From NCBI RefSeq assembly GCF_951793255.1, contig NZ_OX636706.1, positions 520,001 to 584,000 of the forward strand: 64,000 bases of DNA, read 5' to 3'. This document shows positions 27,214 through 36,489 of this stretch, piece after piece; position 1 is the first letter of the stretch, and every line of letters starts with the position of its first letter. The position numbers and the translations under genes were made by a program. Below the pieces are notes generated by a model. It had not been told where the DNA came from and did not search any database. It worked only from the letters and a program-made list of their open reading frames with translations. Origin of the DNA: Desulfovibrio piger. GTDB lineage: Bacteria > Desulfobacterota > Desulfovibrionia > Desulfovibrionales > Desulfovibrionaceae.

Positions 27214-30213
27214 ATGCTCTATCGTGTGGAAACCGGGCTTCATGCCAACATTACCGATACCCAGGGCCGCAAGACGGCGCTGCATCTGCTCAAGGCGCTG
27301 CAGATCCCCGTTGCCGCCATCCGTCAGATCAAAGTCTACACCGTGGACGGTCTGGATGCCGCCCAGGTGAACCGTCTGGTGGACGAAGGCATCTGGCACG
27401 ACCCCATCCTGCAGCAGGCCTCGCTGGAGCCGCTGCCCTTCGTGGAACCCGCCCCCCACTGGATCGTGGAAGTGGGCTACCGCCCCGGCGTCACCGACAA
27501 CGAAGGCCGCACCGCCCGTGACACCGCCGCCATGGTGCTGGGCATCGCCCGTGACAGCCTGCGCGTCTACACCTCGGTGCAGTACCGCATCACCTGCACG
27601 CCCGACCGCATGCTCGGCCGTGAAGAGGTGGAGGCCCTGGCCCGCGACCTGCTCTGCAACACCCTGATCCAGCGCTTCCGCGTCAAGAGCGCCGAAGAAT
27701 GGCAGGCCCAGCCCGGCTTCGAAGCCCAGGCCGCCAAGGTCACCGGCGAAGCCAACGACACCGTGGACGTGGTGCCCCTGTCCAGCATGGACGACGAGGC
27801 CCTGCAGAAAGCCAGCCGCGACAACACCTGGGCCCTGACCCTGCGCGAGCTGCACTGCATCCGCGACCAGTTCGCCACCCCTGACGAACAGGCCCGCCGC
27901 AAGGCCGCCGGTCTGCCCGCCGACCCCACCGACGTGGAAATGGAAGTGCTGGCCCAGACCTGGTCCGAACACTGCAAGCACAAGATCTTCGCCTCCCGCA
28001 TCCATTACGAGAACAAGGAGACCGGCCAGCGCGAAGAGGTCAACAACCTGTACAAGACCTGCATCCGTGACGCCACGGCCGCCATCCGCAAGCGCCTAGG
28101 CGACGACGACTACTGCAAGTCCGTGTTCAAGGACAACGCCGGCGTCATCGCCTTCATCAACGGCTACGACGCCTGCATCAAGGTGGAGACCCACAACAGC
28201 CCCTCCGCCCTGGACCCCTACGGCGGCGCCCTCACCGGTATCGTGGGCGTCAACCGTGACCCCATGGGCACCGGCATGGGCGCGGAACTGGTCTGCAACA
28301 CCGACGTGTTCTGCTTCGCCTCCCCCTTCTATGACAAGGAACTGCCCCCGCGCCTGCTGCATCCCCGCCGCGTGCTGGAAGGCGTGCGCGAAGGCGTGGA
28401 ACACGGCGGCAACAAGTCCGGCATCCCCACCGTCAACGGCTCCCTGGTCTTCGATGAACGCTACCTGGGCAAGCCCCTGGTCTACTGCGGCACCGTGGGT
28501 GTGATCCCCACCGACGTCAACGGCCGCAAGGGCTGGGAAAAGAAGGCCGAAGTGGGCGACATCATCGTCATGACCGGCGGCCGCATCGGCAAGGACGGCA
28601 TCCACGGCGCCACCTTCTCCTCCGAGGAACTGCACGAAGGTTCCCCGGCCACGGCCGTGCAGATCGGCGACCCCATCACCCAGCGCAAGATGTACGACTT
28701 CATCATGCGCGCCCGTGACCTGGGCCTGTACAACGCCATCACCGACAACGGCGCCGGCGGTCTTTCCTCCTCCGTGGGCGAAATGGCCGAAGACACCGGC
28801 GGCTGCGTGCTGGACATCGCCAAGGCCCCCCTCAAGTACGACGGCCTGCGCCCCTGGGAGATCCTGCTCTCCGAGGCCCAGGAACGCATGACCCTGGCCG
28901 TGCCGCCCGCCAAGCTGGACGAGTTCATGGAACTGGCCGCCCGCATGGACGTGGAAGCCACCGCCCTGGGCCACTACACCGACAGCGGCTTCTTCGACGT
29001 GCGCTACAACGACCGTCCCGTGGCCTCCCTGCCCATGGAATTCATGCATGACGGCGTGCCCCAGCTGGAACTGGAAGCCGTGTGGGAAGCCCCCAAGGTG
29101 GAAGACATCCGCGTGGACATGCCCGACAGCGAACAGGGCGCCTTCCTGCGCCGCATGCTGAACCGCCTGAACATCTGCTCCAAGGAATACATCATCCGCC
29201 AGTACGACCACGAAGTGCGCGGCGGCAGCGCCATCAAGCCCCTGTGCGGCGTCAAGAACGATGGTCCTTCCGACGCCGGCGTCATCCGCCCGCTGCTGGA
29301 ATCCGATGCCGGTCTGGTCATCTCCCACGGTATCTGCCCCAAGTTCAGCGACTACGACACCTACTGGATGATGGCCAACGCCATGGACGAAGCCATCCGT
29401 AACGCCGTGGCCGTGGGCGGCAACCCCGATGCCCTGGCCGGTGTGGACAACTTCTGCTGGTGCGACCCCGTCCAAAGCGAGAAGACCCCCGACGGCCGCT
29501 ACAAGCTGGCCCAGCTGGTGCGCGCCTGCAAGGCCCTGCAGCAGTTCTCCCTGGCTTTCGGCGTGCCCTGCATCTCCGGCAAGGACTCCATGAAGAACGA
29601 CTACACCGGCGGCGGCGAAAAGATCTCCATCCCGCCCACGGTGCTGTTCTCGGTGATGGGCGTCATCAACAACGTCATCGCCACCCAGACCTCGGACTTC
29701 AAGGCCGCCGGTCACCACATCTACATGCTGGGCGGTACCTGGCGTGAAATGGCCGGCAGCGAAGCCTGCTCCGAACTGGGCCTCACCGGCGGCCGCGTGC
29801 CCAATGTGGACGCCTCCACCGCCATGCCGCGCTACCGCGCCGTGCACGGCCTCATGGGCCAGCGCGCCCTGTCCGCCTGCCATGACTGCTCCGACGGCGG
29901 TCTGGCCGTGGCCCTGGCCGAAATGTGCATCGGCGGCCGCCTGGGCGCCAACATCGACCTGGACGCCGTGCCCGCCATGGAAGACATGACCCTGACCGAA
30001 CTGCTGTACAGCGAATCGGCCAGCCGCCTCATCGTCAGCGTGCGCCCCGACCTGGCCATGATCCTCGACATGCTGGGCAGCTGGCAGATCTGCCGCCGCA
30101 TCGGTACCGTCACCGACGACAACACCCTGACCATGACCCGTGGCGGCGTCACCGTCCTGCAGGAAAGCGTGGACGACCTGACCACCGCCTTCAAGCGCAC
30201 CCTGGACTGGTAA
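27214..30213 (+). CDS. purL: Phosphoribosylformylglycinamidine synthase: tandem PurS-like plus PurL fusion
   Basis: A 999-residue protein; GAGG precedes the start at 27214. Residues 1-50 and 88-135 each resemble a PurS module (VETGLHANITDTQGRKTALHLL and VEVGYRPGVTDNEGRTARDT, each shortened here). The remainder is a PurL synthetase: WSEHCKHKIF (about residue 250), THNSPSALDPYGGALTGIVG region, ITDNGAGGLSSSVGEMAEDT and HDCSDGGLAVALAE. There is no C-terminal glutamine amidotransferase domain, so a separate PurQ must supply ammonia. It converts FGAR to FGAM in purine synthesis. The length lies between the small (about 740) and large (about 1300) types. Confidence 0.93.
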   Translation: MLYRVETGLHANITDTQGRKTALHLLKALQIPVAAIRQIKVYTVDGLDAAQVNRLVDEGIWHDPILQQASLEPLPFVEPAPHWIVEVGYRPGVTDNEGRTARDTAAMVLGIARDSLRVYTSVQYRITCTPDRMLGREEVEALARDLLCNTLIQRFRVKSAEEWQAQPGFEAQAAKVTGEANDTVDVVPLSSMDDEALQKASRDNTWALTLRELHCIRDQFATPDEQARRKAAGLPADPTDVEMEVLAQTWSEHCKHKIFASRIHYENKETGQREEVNNLYKTCIRDATAAIRKRLGDDDYCKSVFKDNAGVIAFINGYDACIKVETHNSPSALDPYGGALTGIVGVNRDPMGTGMGAELVCNTDVFCFASPFYDKELPPRLLHPRRVLEGVREGVEHGGNKSGIPTVNGSLVFDERYLGKPLVYCGTVGVIPTDVNGRKGWEKKAEVGDIIVMTGGRIGKDGIHGATFSSEELHEGSPATAVQIGDPITQRKMYDFIMRARDLGLYNAITDNGAGGLSSSVGEMAEDTGGCVLDIAKAPLKYDGLRPWEILLSEAQERMTLAVPPAKLDEFMELAARMDVEATALGHYTDSGFFDVRYNDRPVASLPMEFMHDGVPQLELEAVWEAPKVEDIRVDMPDSEQGAFLRRMLNRLNICSKEYIIRQYDHEVRGGSAIKPLCGVKNDGPSDAGVIRPLLESDAGLVISHGICPKFSDYDTYWMMANAMDEAIRNAVAVGGNPDALAGVDNFCWCDPVQSEKTPDGRYKLAQLVRACKALQQFSLAFGVPCISGKDSMKNDYTGGGEKISIPPTVLFSVMGVINNVIATQTSDFKAAGHHIYMLGGTWREMAGSEACSELGLTGGRVPNVDASTAMPRYRAVHGLMGQRALSACHDCSDGGLAVALAEMCIGGRLGANIDLDAVPAMEDMTLTELLYSESASRLIVSVRPDLAMILDMLGSWQICRRIGTVTDDNTLTMTRGGVTVLQESVDDLTTAFKRTLDW

Positions 30214-30237
30214 GTCCCGGCCCTGCCGCGAACATCA

Positions 30238-30265
30238 GGGGCGCCCCGCAAGGGGCGCCCTTTTT
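30238..30265 (+). terminator. Intrinsic terminator of purL
   Basis: GGGCGCCCC (30239-30247) pairs with GGGGCGCCC (30252-30260), then TTTTT. The AT-rich island begins right after it. Confidence 0.9.
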
Positions 30266-30339
30266 CATATGGAAATCTGTCAAGTCTAACTTGAGGCTCG
30301 CTTGAATAGCCTTAGACTTGCCAATGAAGCTTTTTATAA

Positions 30340-32039
30340 TTACTTATATATATGATTATAGTATGATTTATACCATTTACTTACCGGGGAAACATCATCA
30401 ACAGCATAGCGAATTTCTCCAGTTTCATTTACAAGGGAAATTGTATTTCGATCATACATTACACACGCAACATTTTTATTAAATACATCTCCTCCCATAA
30501 AACTTTTAGGTATAGGCAGCCCAACAATGTTTAATAGTGTACTCGGAAAGTCAATCTGAGATACATAATTATCAGCCACGGACCCATTATCTATATAACA
30601 TAAGGAACTATTCTTTGTAATAAAAATGAGAGGAATTCTATCTGGTGTTAATGATTTTCGTTTTGTATAATTCTCACCATGAGTAGCACTATGATCAGAA
30701 GTTAAAATTATAAGACTTCTTTCATCAAGTACCGGCAAAATTTTATATATAAAATCTCCGATTTCCCTATCTAAATGGCACAAAGAAAGTAAGAACTTGC
30801 TATTCTTCACTTTTTCATCCTTAAAACAAAGATCTCCCTCTTTCGGCAGATTCCCATATGGAGGATGGGTATCTATTGTTGAAATAAAAATAAAAACCTT
30901 GTTGTTATTTGATATAATATTTTTAGCCTCATCAAAAATAATTTCTGAATCAAGCCCCCACCCTTTTGATTTCAAACTATATTTACGTTCAAAATATTCT
31001 GAGAAAAATACATTCTTAGGACCATATCTTAACCGAATATTTTGTTCTCCTTTACCATAATATCCTGATACAGCCGACAAAAAATATGTTTCATAGCCAT
31101 TTTTATTGAATTCACTAAACAGGTTCGGAACAGGAGCATTATCAAACTCATAATCAAGCCGTGATGCCAAAAGAGCATGCAGTCCTCGATTTGTCGGCTG
31201 TGCGGCCGTATAAAAATTACTGAACGAGACATATGAATCAAGTAAGTGGTTAAAATTTTTTGTCACAACTTCCGGGATATCAGGATTATAATAATTCATA
31301 TAATAAAGATCTATTGACTCCATAGCTACAACAATAATTTTATCAAATACTTTTTTAGGTATGACTTTTTTTTCAGTGATAAGACCTTTTTTTTCAAGAA
31401 CGCCAATATCTTCTTTATCAATTTTTCCCAACAAAATTTCACTATATTCCTTTTTAGACAAAAATTCTTCTACATCTTTTGCAAAATAGAATATATTAGC
31501 GGCAAAAGGACGAATGATCCACTCGCTCCTAAAAAAATTAGTGTAGAAAAATCTACCATTTCCATATATATAAAATAAAGTACAAAAACAACATATAGCA
31601 AAAGAAAAAAATAAATATGAATACGATCCAATATTTCTACACTTCGCACCAATAACAAGAACAGTAACTAATACCCCCCCAAGACAAAACAATATATCCA
31701 TCCTACAGAAGTAAAAAATATAAATAAGGAGTCCACTATCTGGAGCATCAAATCAAAATCAATAATTTTTAATGATGATGACATGACACACAAATTGGCG
31801 ACATTATAAACTAATGCTAAACATCCATAACTATAAAAAAGTATTTTTAATATTTTATTTCCATATTTTTTCCAGAGAATCGCAATCAATACCATTGGAA
31901 GTAAATCTATTAAAGCCCCTATAACTGCAAATATAATCCCCTTTTTTATTCCAAGCTGCTCTGGCAAAAAATAAAATATCCCCAACCTGCAAATAAAAAA
32001 AAGAAAGAAAAATATAATAAATGCATTTATTTTTTTCAC
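30340..32039 (-). pseudogene. Sulfatase-family membrane enzyme (LtaS/phosphoethanolamine-transferase-like), split at a G7 tract
   Basis: Two overlapping minus-strand frames make one gene. The first (32039-31668, 123 residues, start MKKINAFIIFFFLFF) encodes about four membrane helices and stops at FVLGGY. The second (31701-30340) continues with a further helix (VLVTVLVIGAKCRNIG) and a sulfatase-fold domain: VAMESIDLYYMN, the nucleophile region FYTAAQPTNRGLHALLAS, STIDTHPPYGN and ILTSDHSATHGENY. Adding one G to the seven-G run (C7 at 31674-31680) fuses them exactly at LGGV. The family transfers glycerol phosphate or phosphoethanolamine to surface glycans. The gene is about 30% GC against over 60% around it, which indicates transfer. 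It may be phase-variable or inactivated. Confidence 0.75.
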
Positions 32040-32214
32040 AATACGCCCTCCTATAAATATAATTTGTTTTATTATAAAATTTATTTTACTATAAATATAT
32101 ATTTATTTTTTATATCTGTCAAACGATATACACCATCTTTCTCAGCTATCATCAGTGTAGTAAAATATTACTAAAATCATTTCTAATTAAAAAATGCAAC
32201 CTCTGCTCCTCTAA
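32040..32214. other. AT-rich gap upstream of the sulfatase gene
   Basis: Very AT-rich DNA holding the likely promoter of the sulfatase gene, with TATAAA/TATATA runs around 32055-32115. It ends at the IS5-family element. Confidence 0.5.
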
Positions 32215-33102
32215 GAGAATGTCCGGCATACATCTTGCTATACCAGTTTTCTCCAAAGGATACAGGCCAAAGCAAGGTAAAGTAGCCCCATAAAATTGAC
32301 GAGGTAACAACAGTAGCGAGTGCGCAAGCTCCGAAAACCCTTCAACCAGGCGAATGTCCGCTCTACTACCCAACGGCGGGCAGGAGTCCTCCAGCGGTCC
32401 CGAACTTCTTCCCCCCGGCTGCGGATATGCTCCTCAAATCCGTTTACGTAGACTTCTTCGCTGACTCGCGGGTAGTCATAGCCCTTGTCCAGACAGAGAT
32501 GGCGTACGGCAGACCCCAGAAACCAGCCGCCCATTTCCCGGGAGTTCTTCAGCGTCGCTTCTATCAGGCGGCTGTCATGAACATTGGCACCTGTGACTGT
32601 CACTCCCAGAGGAATACCCTGACCATCCACATGGAGATGTATCTTGCCGCCGCTTCGGCCCCTGTCCGTCGGGTTGCGTCCAAGGCCCTCAGTCGCTGAT
32701 TTTTTGAGAGCGCGTCGGGGCTTGCAGCAAGGTGCCGTCCATAGCCTGCCATTGGGCGTCGACGCCGACCTTTTCCCCATATTCAGCAAGAAGGATGCGA
32801 AAAATCTCCGCCATGATGCCAGCTTTGTTCCATCGCTGGAAGTGCTCGTGGACAGTGCTTTTTGATCCATAGCAGGCGGGAAGCATGGCCCATTGGCATC
32901 CAGTCCGGCATTTGTAGAGGATTCCTGCCAGAACCGTGCGCTGCGCAAGCGGTTTGCTGCCGCCGCTTCTTTTTCGTTTGAACGGGGCAAGGAGAGGCTC
33001 GATACGTTCCCACAGCTCATCAGGCACATCACGAAAATCTGTTTGTTTCATGGGACGAGATTACCACACCTTTTAAAATCAAAAAACATGCCGGACATCC
33101 TC
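32215..33102 (-). mobile_element. IS5-family insertion sequence (IS427-like), 888 bp
   Basis: The ends are GAGAATGTCCGGCAT (left) and the complement of ATGCCGGACATCCTC (right), matching at 14 of 15 positions. A TAA triplet flanks both sides (32212-32214 and 33103-33105) as a target duplication. It carries one transposase in two frames. Confidence 0.88.
32238..33051 (-). CDS. IS5-family DDE transposase, two frames joined by a +1 shift
   Basis: Frame A starts at 33051 (MKQTDFRDVPDELWERIEPL) and ends at 32689; frame B continues to 32238. The frames meet at an A6 run on the coding strand (32700-32705), where a +1 shift would join ...LLQAP with ...LKKSATEGLGRNPTDRG. The DDE residues fall in AMDGTLLQ (frame A), ANVHDSRLIEATL and RRWVVERTFAWLKGFR (frame B). 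IS427-type elements commonly encode the transposase this way, so the arrangement is probably programmed rather than damage, but the sequence alone cannot show that. Confidence 0.82.
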
Positions 33103-33109
33103 TAAAGAG

Positions 33110-33636
33110 CAGGACGAGAACAATGGCACGTTCCGACCAATTCTCTAAGCCCGGGCCTTTCAAAGGAGGTTCCAGACACTACCTGTCAGCGAATCTCCCT
33201 ACCTGCCGCTTCTCTCCTCTCCATCTCCAGCCCCTTTGGGATGAAAATATGCAATTCAGCCCCCTCTGACAGCCCGTGCAGGGGCCTCTTGCCCCCTTTC
33301 ACAATATACAGAAGAATTGCAGAAACTTTTAACTCTATATCAACTTTATATCTTCAAAAACTAACTTTATATATCAAAAAATAACAGTCGATATAAAGTT
33401 ACCGGCTAACTGCATATCAACTGTTAATTACTCATCTTGGACAGGAAATTTTCCAGACTTTCTCTTGCAAAATTTGCCTGGTTTGACACAGAGCTTTTTT
33501 TCAGGCATCATGCCTCAATCTTTTTGTTTGGCGTTTCAGGCAAGCCCCGTTGTGCAGCCTTGACGGGGTGGGTCGTCCGACGACCTGCGCCGCGTGGGCA
33601 ACCACGCCGCGTACCTGCTTCAACCAAGGAGTTTCT
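33110..33636. promoter_or_regulatory. AT-rich upstream region of rlpA with short repeats and a candidate promoter
   Basis: No gene. AACTCTATATC (33331-33341), AACTTTATATC (33342-33352), AACTTTATATATC (33363-33375) and an inverted GATATAAAGTT (33390-33400) form a cluster of related sites. Further down, TTGACA (33483-33488), 17 bases and CATCAT (33506-33511) form a candidate promoter. A perfect palindrome, AGGCATCATGCCT (33503-33515), covers the -10 region. Confidence 0.45.
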
Positions 33637-34239
33637 ATGACCTCACATTCTTCCATGGGGATGCCGGCGCTGCTGCTGGCCTGTCTGCTGCTGGCCTCCC
33701 CCATGTCCGCCGCCTATGCCGGCGATGCAAAGACTGCTTCCTCCAGCCGTGATGTCTGGCTCAAACGTGCCCAGAGCAACGCCGATGCCTTCATGACCGG
33801 CATGGCCTCCTGGTACGGGGCCGACTTCCACAACAAGAAGACCGCCAGCGGTGAAGGCTATGACATGTACACCTTCACGGCTGCCCACCGCACCCTGCCC
33901 ATCGGCACCGTGGTGCGCGTCACCGACAAGAGCAACGGCAAGAGCGTCATGGTCTGCGTGACCGACCGCGGCCCCTACGTGCGTGGCCGCATCATCGACC
34001 TTTCCTATGCTGCCGCCCAGCAGATCAACATGAACGACCGCGGCGTGGGCAAGGTCGATCTGGAAGTGGTCAGCGACCCCAGCGGCACCCCCCTGCAGAA
34101 CGGACAGGCCTATTTCGTGCGTTACAAGGATGACCAGGTGGGCCCCTTCTTCGCCTTTGCCGACGCGGCCGCCATGCATGAAGCGCTGCGCCAGGGCCAC
34201 CCCGAGGCCGAGGTCGTGCTGGACGATGCCGGCAACTAG
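33637..34239 (+). CDS. rlpA: RlpA-like septal ring lytic transglycosylase / double-psi beta-barrel protein
   Basis: A 200-residue exported protein. The start at 33637 follows AAGGAG. The signal peptide spans about residues 1-28 (LLLACLLLASPMSAAYA). The double-psi beta-barrel begins GMASWYGADFHNKKTASGE and includes FTAAHRTLPIGTVVRVTDK, CVTDRGPYVRGRIIDLS. RlpA proteins cleave peptide-free glycan strands or act at the division septum. No SPOR domain follows; the C-terminal 50 residues (VGPFFAFADAAAMHEALRQG) are not one I recognise. There is no lipobox cysteine. It is followed by a terminator. Confidence 0.88.
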   Translation: MTSHSSMGMPALLLACLLLASPMSAAYAGDAKTASSSRDVWLKRAQSNADAFMTGMASWYGADFHNKKTASGEGYDMYTFTAAHRTLPIGTVVRVTDKSNGKSVMVCVTDRGPYVRGRIIDLSYAAAQQINMNDRGVGKVDLEVVSDPSGTPLQNGQAYFVRYKDDQVGPFFAFADAAAMHEALRQGHPEAEVVLDDAGN

Positions 34240-34262
34240 CGCTCTGCCGCTCCCTTTTTTCC

Positions 34263-34287
34263 GGGCGCCCCGAGCGCCCTTTTTTTG
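34263..34287 (+). terminator. Intrinsic terminator of rlpA
   Basis: GGGCGC (34263-34268) pairs with GCGCCC (34274-34279), followed by a T run. Confidence 0.8.
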
Positions 34288-34393
34288 GGCCTTCGATCAG
34301 CCCCAACCCCTTGTATTCCCGTTTTCTTTGGGGCAATGTCGGAAATCGTGAGTCATTTGGAAAACCGCAAATCCCTCGTCATGGAGAGCTGTC

Positions 34394-35290
34394 ATGGGTT
34401 TTGTGCTTGCCCTTATTTCCTCCGCCGCTTTCGGTCTCATCCCGCTGTTCAGTCTGCCCCTGCTGCATAGCGGCCTGTCCGCGGACTGTGTCCTTTTTTA
34501 CCGCTTCCTCTTCGCCTCCATAAGCCTGGGCCTCATCCTCGTCCTGCGCCAGGAACGTCTTGCCGCGCCCGCGCGCGACCTCGGCCTGCTGGCCCTGTTC
34601 AGCGTGCTCTACGCCCTGGCCGCCCTGCTCATGATCTGGGGCCTGCTCTACCTGTCGGGCGGCGTCACGGCCACCCTGCAATTCCTGTATCCGCTGATGG
34701 TCATGCTCATCATGACCATCTTCTTCCATGAAAAATTTTCCATCATCACGGCCAGTTCCGTGCTGCTGGCCATCCTTGGCGTGGCCCTGCTGGGCAGCGG
34801 CGGCGGTGATGACGGCGGCAGCCTTGACCCGCTGGGCGTAGGCCTGCTGCTGGCGTCGGCCCTGTGCAACGCTCTCTACATCTCGGGCCTGCATGTGGCC
34901 CGCATCCACAGCATCTCGGGCCTGAGCATCACCTTCTGGGTACTGTTCTTCGGTACCGGCGTGTCCCTCGTCAATGCCCTGATCTCCGGGACCTTCGAGA
35001 TCATCGGTACCTGGGAACAGCTGGCCCTGAGCCTGCTGCTGGCCATCATCACCGCGGTCATCTCCAACCTGACCCTGATCCTGGCCATCCAGCGCATCGG
35101 TTCCACCCTGGCCTCCATCCTGGGCGTGGGCGAACCGCTCACCGCCGTCACCGTGGGCATCCTCGTCTTCGACGAGCCCGCCACCTTCGCCGTCTTCAGC
35201 GGCGTGGCCGTCATCTGCGCCGCCGTGGTCCTGGTCATGACCGGGCCGCAGATCCAGGCCTGGCTGCAGAAAAGAAAGCATGGGGAGTAG
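34394..35290 (+). CDS. EamA/DMT-superfamily transporter
   Basis: A 298-residue inner-membrane protein with about ten predicted helices in two EamA repeats: residues 1-137 (GFVLALISSAAFGLIPLFSL, shortened) and 152-290 (GVGLLLASALCNALYISGL). Each repeat ends with a helix typical of the family (VTATLQFLYPLMVMLIM, ASILGVGEPLTAVTVGIL). GGAGAG precedes the start at 34394. DMT transporters export small metabolites; the substrate here is unknown. It is followed by a GC-rich palindromic element. Confidence 0.88.
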   Translation: MGFVLALISSAAFGLIPLFSLPLLHSGLSADCVLFYRFLFASISLGLILVLRQERLAAPARDLGLLALFSVLYALAALLMIWGLLYLSGGVTATLQFLYPLMVMLIMTIFFHEKFSIITASSVLLAILGVALLGSGGGDDGGSLDPLGVGLLLASALCNALYISGLHVARIHSISGLSITFWVLFFGTGVSLVNALISGTFEIIGTWEQLALSLLLAIITAVISNLTLILAIQRIGSTLASILGVGEPLTAVTVGILVFDEPATFAVFSGVAVICAAVVLVMTGPQIQAWLQKRKHGE

Positions 35291-35293
35291 ATA

Positions 35294-35365
35294 CGAGGGG
35301 GAGAAGGCCATCTCTTTGGACACCTCTCCCCCTCGCCCCCCTTCTCCCTGCCCAAACGTTTTTTT
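35294..35365. repeat. GC-rich palindromic element 3 (minus orientation)
   Basis: CGAGGGGGAGA (35294-35304) pairs with TCTCCCCCTCG (35325-35335), with an imperfect inner part. The flank read on the minus strand is AAAACGTTTGGGCAGGGAG, resembling the AAAGTTTTCGG flank of elements 2 and 4. It starts four bases after the EamA gene and could end its transcript. The rest of the gap to 35699 holds nothing recognisable. Confidence 0.65.
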
Positions 35366-35699
35366 CAGGAGCAGTGGCGGTCCTCATGGCACGCAAGCCC
35401 GTCTCCTGCTGACCGTCTCCGACGGCTCTTCCCGTCGGCCTGCACACCCCCGATCTTTCCCCGCAAACCCCATCCCGGGGCATGGCGTGCCGTATGCGCC
35501 TGGCTCACGGACGCACGACGCCTACGGCTGCCCCTGGGCCCCTTCTCGTGCCGCTTCCCTTCCTGCCGTGGCCAGAGGCCTGTTTCCTGCCATCGTCCCT
35601 CTCCCATCCCCCCCTTCCCGCCATCGGTCGCTGCCGTGACCAGAGGCCTGGCCTTCCCTTTTGAGGACCGCCGCAGCAACGCTTTCCCCCTTCCCTCAA

Positions 35700-36426
35700 A
35701 AATCAGAACCACCCGCAAAGCGGGTGGTTTGCTCTGGCCCTGTAAGGGCCTGTTACCGGCTGCGCCTAAAGACGCTGGCTTTCACGCTGTTCAAGCCCAG
35801 TGCCCTGGCCGCCTTGGCTACCCCTTAAAGGGGTCTTGATATTCGCGTGATGTCAGCTTGTCTCTCATAATGTCGTGACGTTCCTGATCCTGGATATATT
35901 TTTTGATCGTTGCCTCATTAAGCCCCACCGTACTGACATAATATCCTTCGGCCCAAAATTTTCTGTTGCCAAACTTATATTTAAGGTTTGCGTGCTTATC
36001 GAATATCATCAACGAACTTTTCCCTTTCAGGTAGCCCATGAAATTTGCCACACTGATTTTAGGAGGAATGGACACCAGCATGTGGACATGATCCGGCATC
36101 AGATGCCCTTCCAGAATCTCAACCCCTTTATATTTGCAGAGGCATTGCAGAATTTCTTTTATACTTTCACGGAGCTGTGCGAAGATTATTTTTCTTCTAT
36201 ATTTTGGAGTAAAGACGATATGATACTTGCACAACCATTTCGTATGCGCTAGGCTATGAGCCTTGGTTCCCATAACAAAAACACCTTTCCGTTAATGTTG
36301 CGATGGGCTTGAACAACTTCATCGTAGCGGAAAGGTGTTTTTGTGTGTATAACGTATTGTCTCCACCCGCATAGCGGGTGGTTTTTTGTTTCGCGCCTGT
36401 CAGGCGCTCAACAGGCTAAAGCCCAT
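35700..36426 (-). mobile_element. IS200/IS605-family insertion sequence, copy 2 (727 bp)
   Basis: Same ends and length as copy 1 and, by eye, identical to copy 3 over the whole 727 bp. It lies immediately beside the T tract of the leuB terminator. It has hairpins near both ends and a leader inverted repeat. Confidence 0.93.
35818..36273 (-). CDS. tnpA: IS200/IS605-family Y1 transposase TnpA (copy 2)
   Basis: 151 residues, identical in protein sequence to copies 1 and 3, with the HUH motif (PDHVHMLV) and catalytic tyrosine (IKKYIQ) intact. Compared with copy 1 the gene has six silent changes, clustered near 35968-35990. Confidence 0.95.
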   Translation of the reverse strand: MGTKAHSLAHTKWLCKYHIVFTPKYRRKIIFAQLRESIKEILQCLCKYKGVEILEGHLMPDHVHMLVSIPPKISVANFMGYLKGKSSLMIFDKHANLKYKFGNRKFWAEGYYVSTVGLNEATIKKYIQDQERHDIMRDKLTSREYQDPFKG

Positions 36427-36463
36427 AACAAAAAGCGGAGCCGCCCCGCAGGGCAGCTCCGCT
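36427..36463 (-). terminator. Intrinsic terminator of leuB
   Basis: On the minus strand AGCGGAGC (36463-36456) pairs with GCTCCGCT (36441-36434), followed by TTTTTGTT, which ends exactly at the border of IS copy 2. Confidence 0.85.
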
Positions 36464-36489
36464 CCATTCCGGAAAAACAGAACCAGAGA

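Noticed and set aside
28096..29883. 595-codon open frame antisense to purL
   Set aside because: It is a shadow of the strongly biased codons of purL, full of Gly/Ala/His with no domain. Similar long antisense frames occur opposite leuA, leuC, dnaB and ubiE-region genes.
31674..31680. Two independent genes in the sulfatase region
   Set aside because: The first frame ends in a membrane helix and the second starts in the next one with no ribosome binding site; a single extra G restores a normal family layout.
34870..35412. Plus-strand 182-residue frame overlapping the EamA gene
   Set aside because: It is rich in Arg/Pro/His, overlaps a clear membrane protein gene and runs into a palindromic element.
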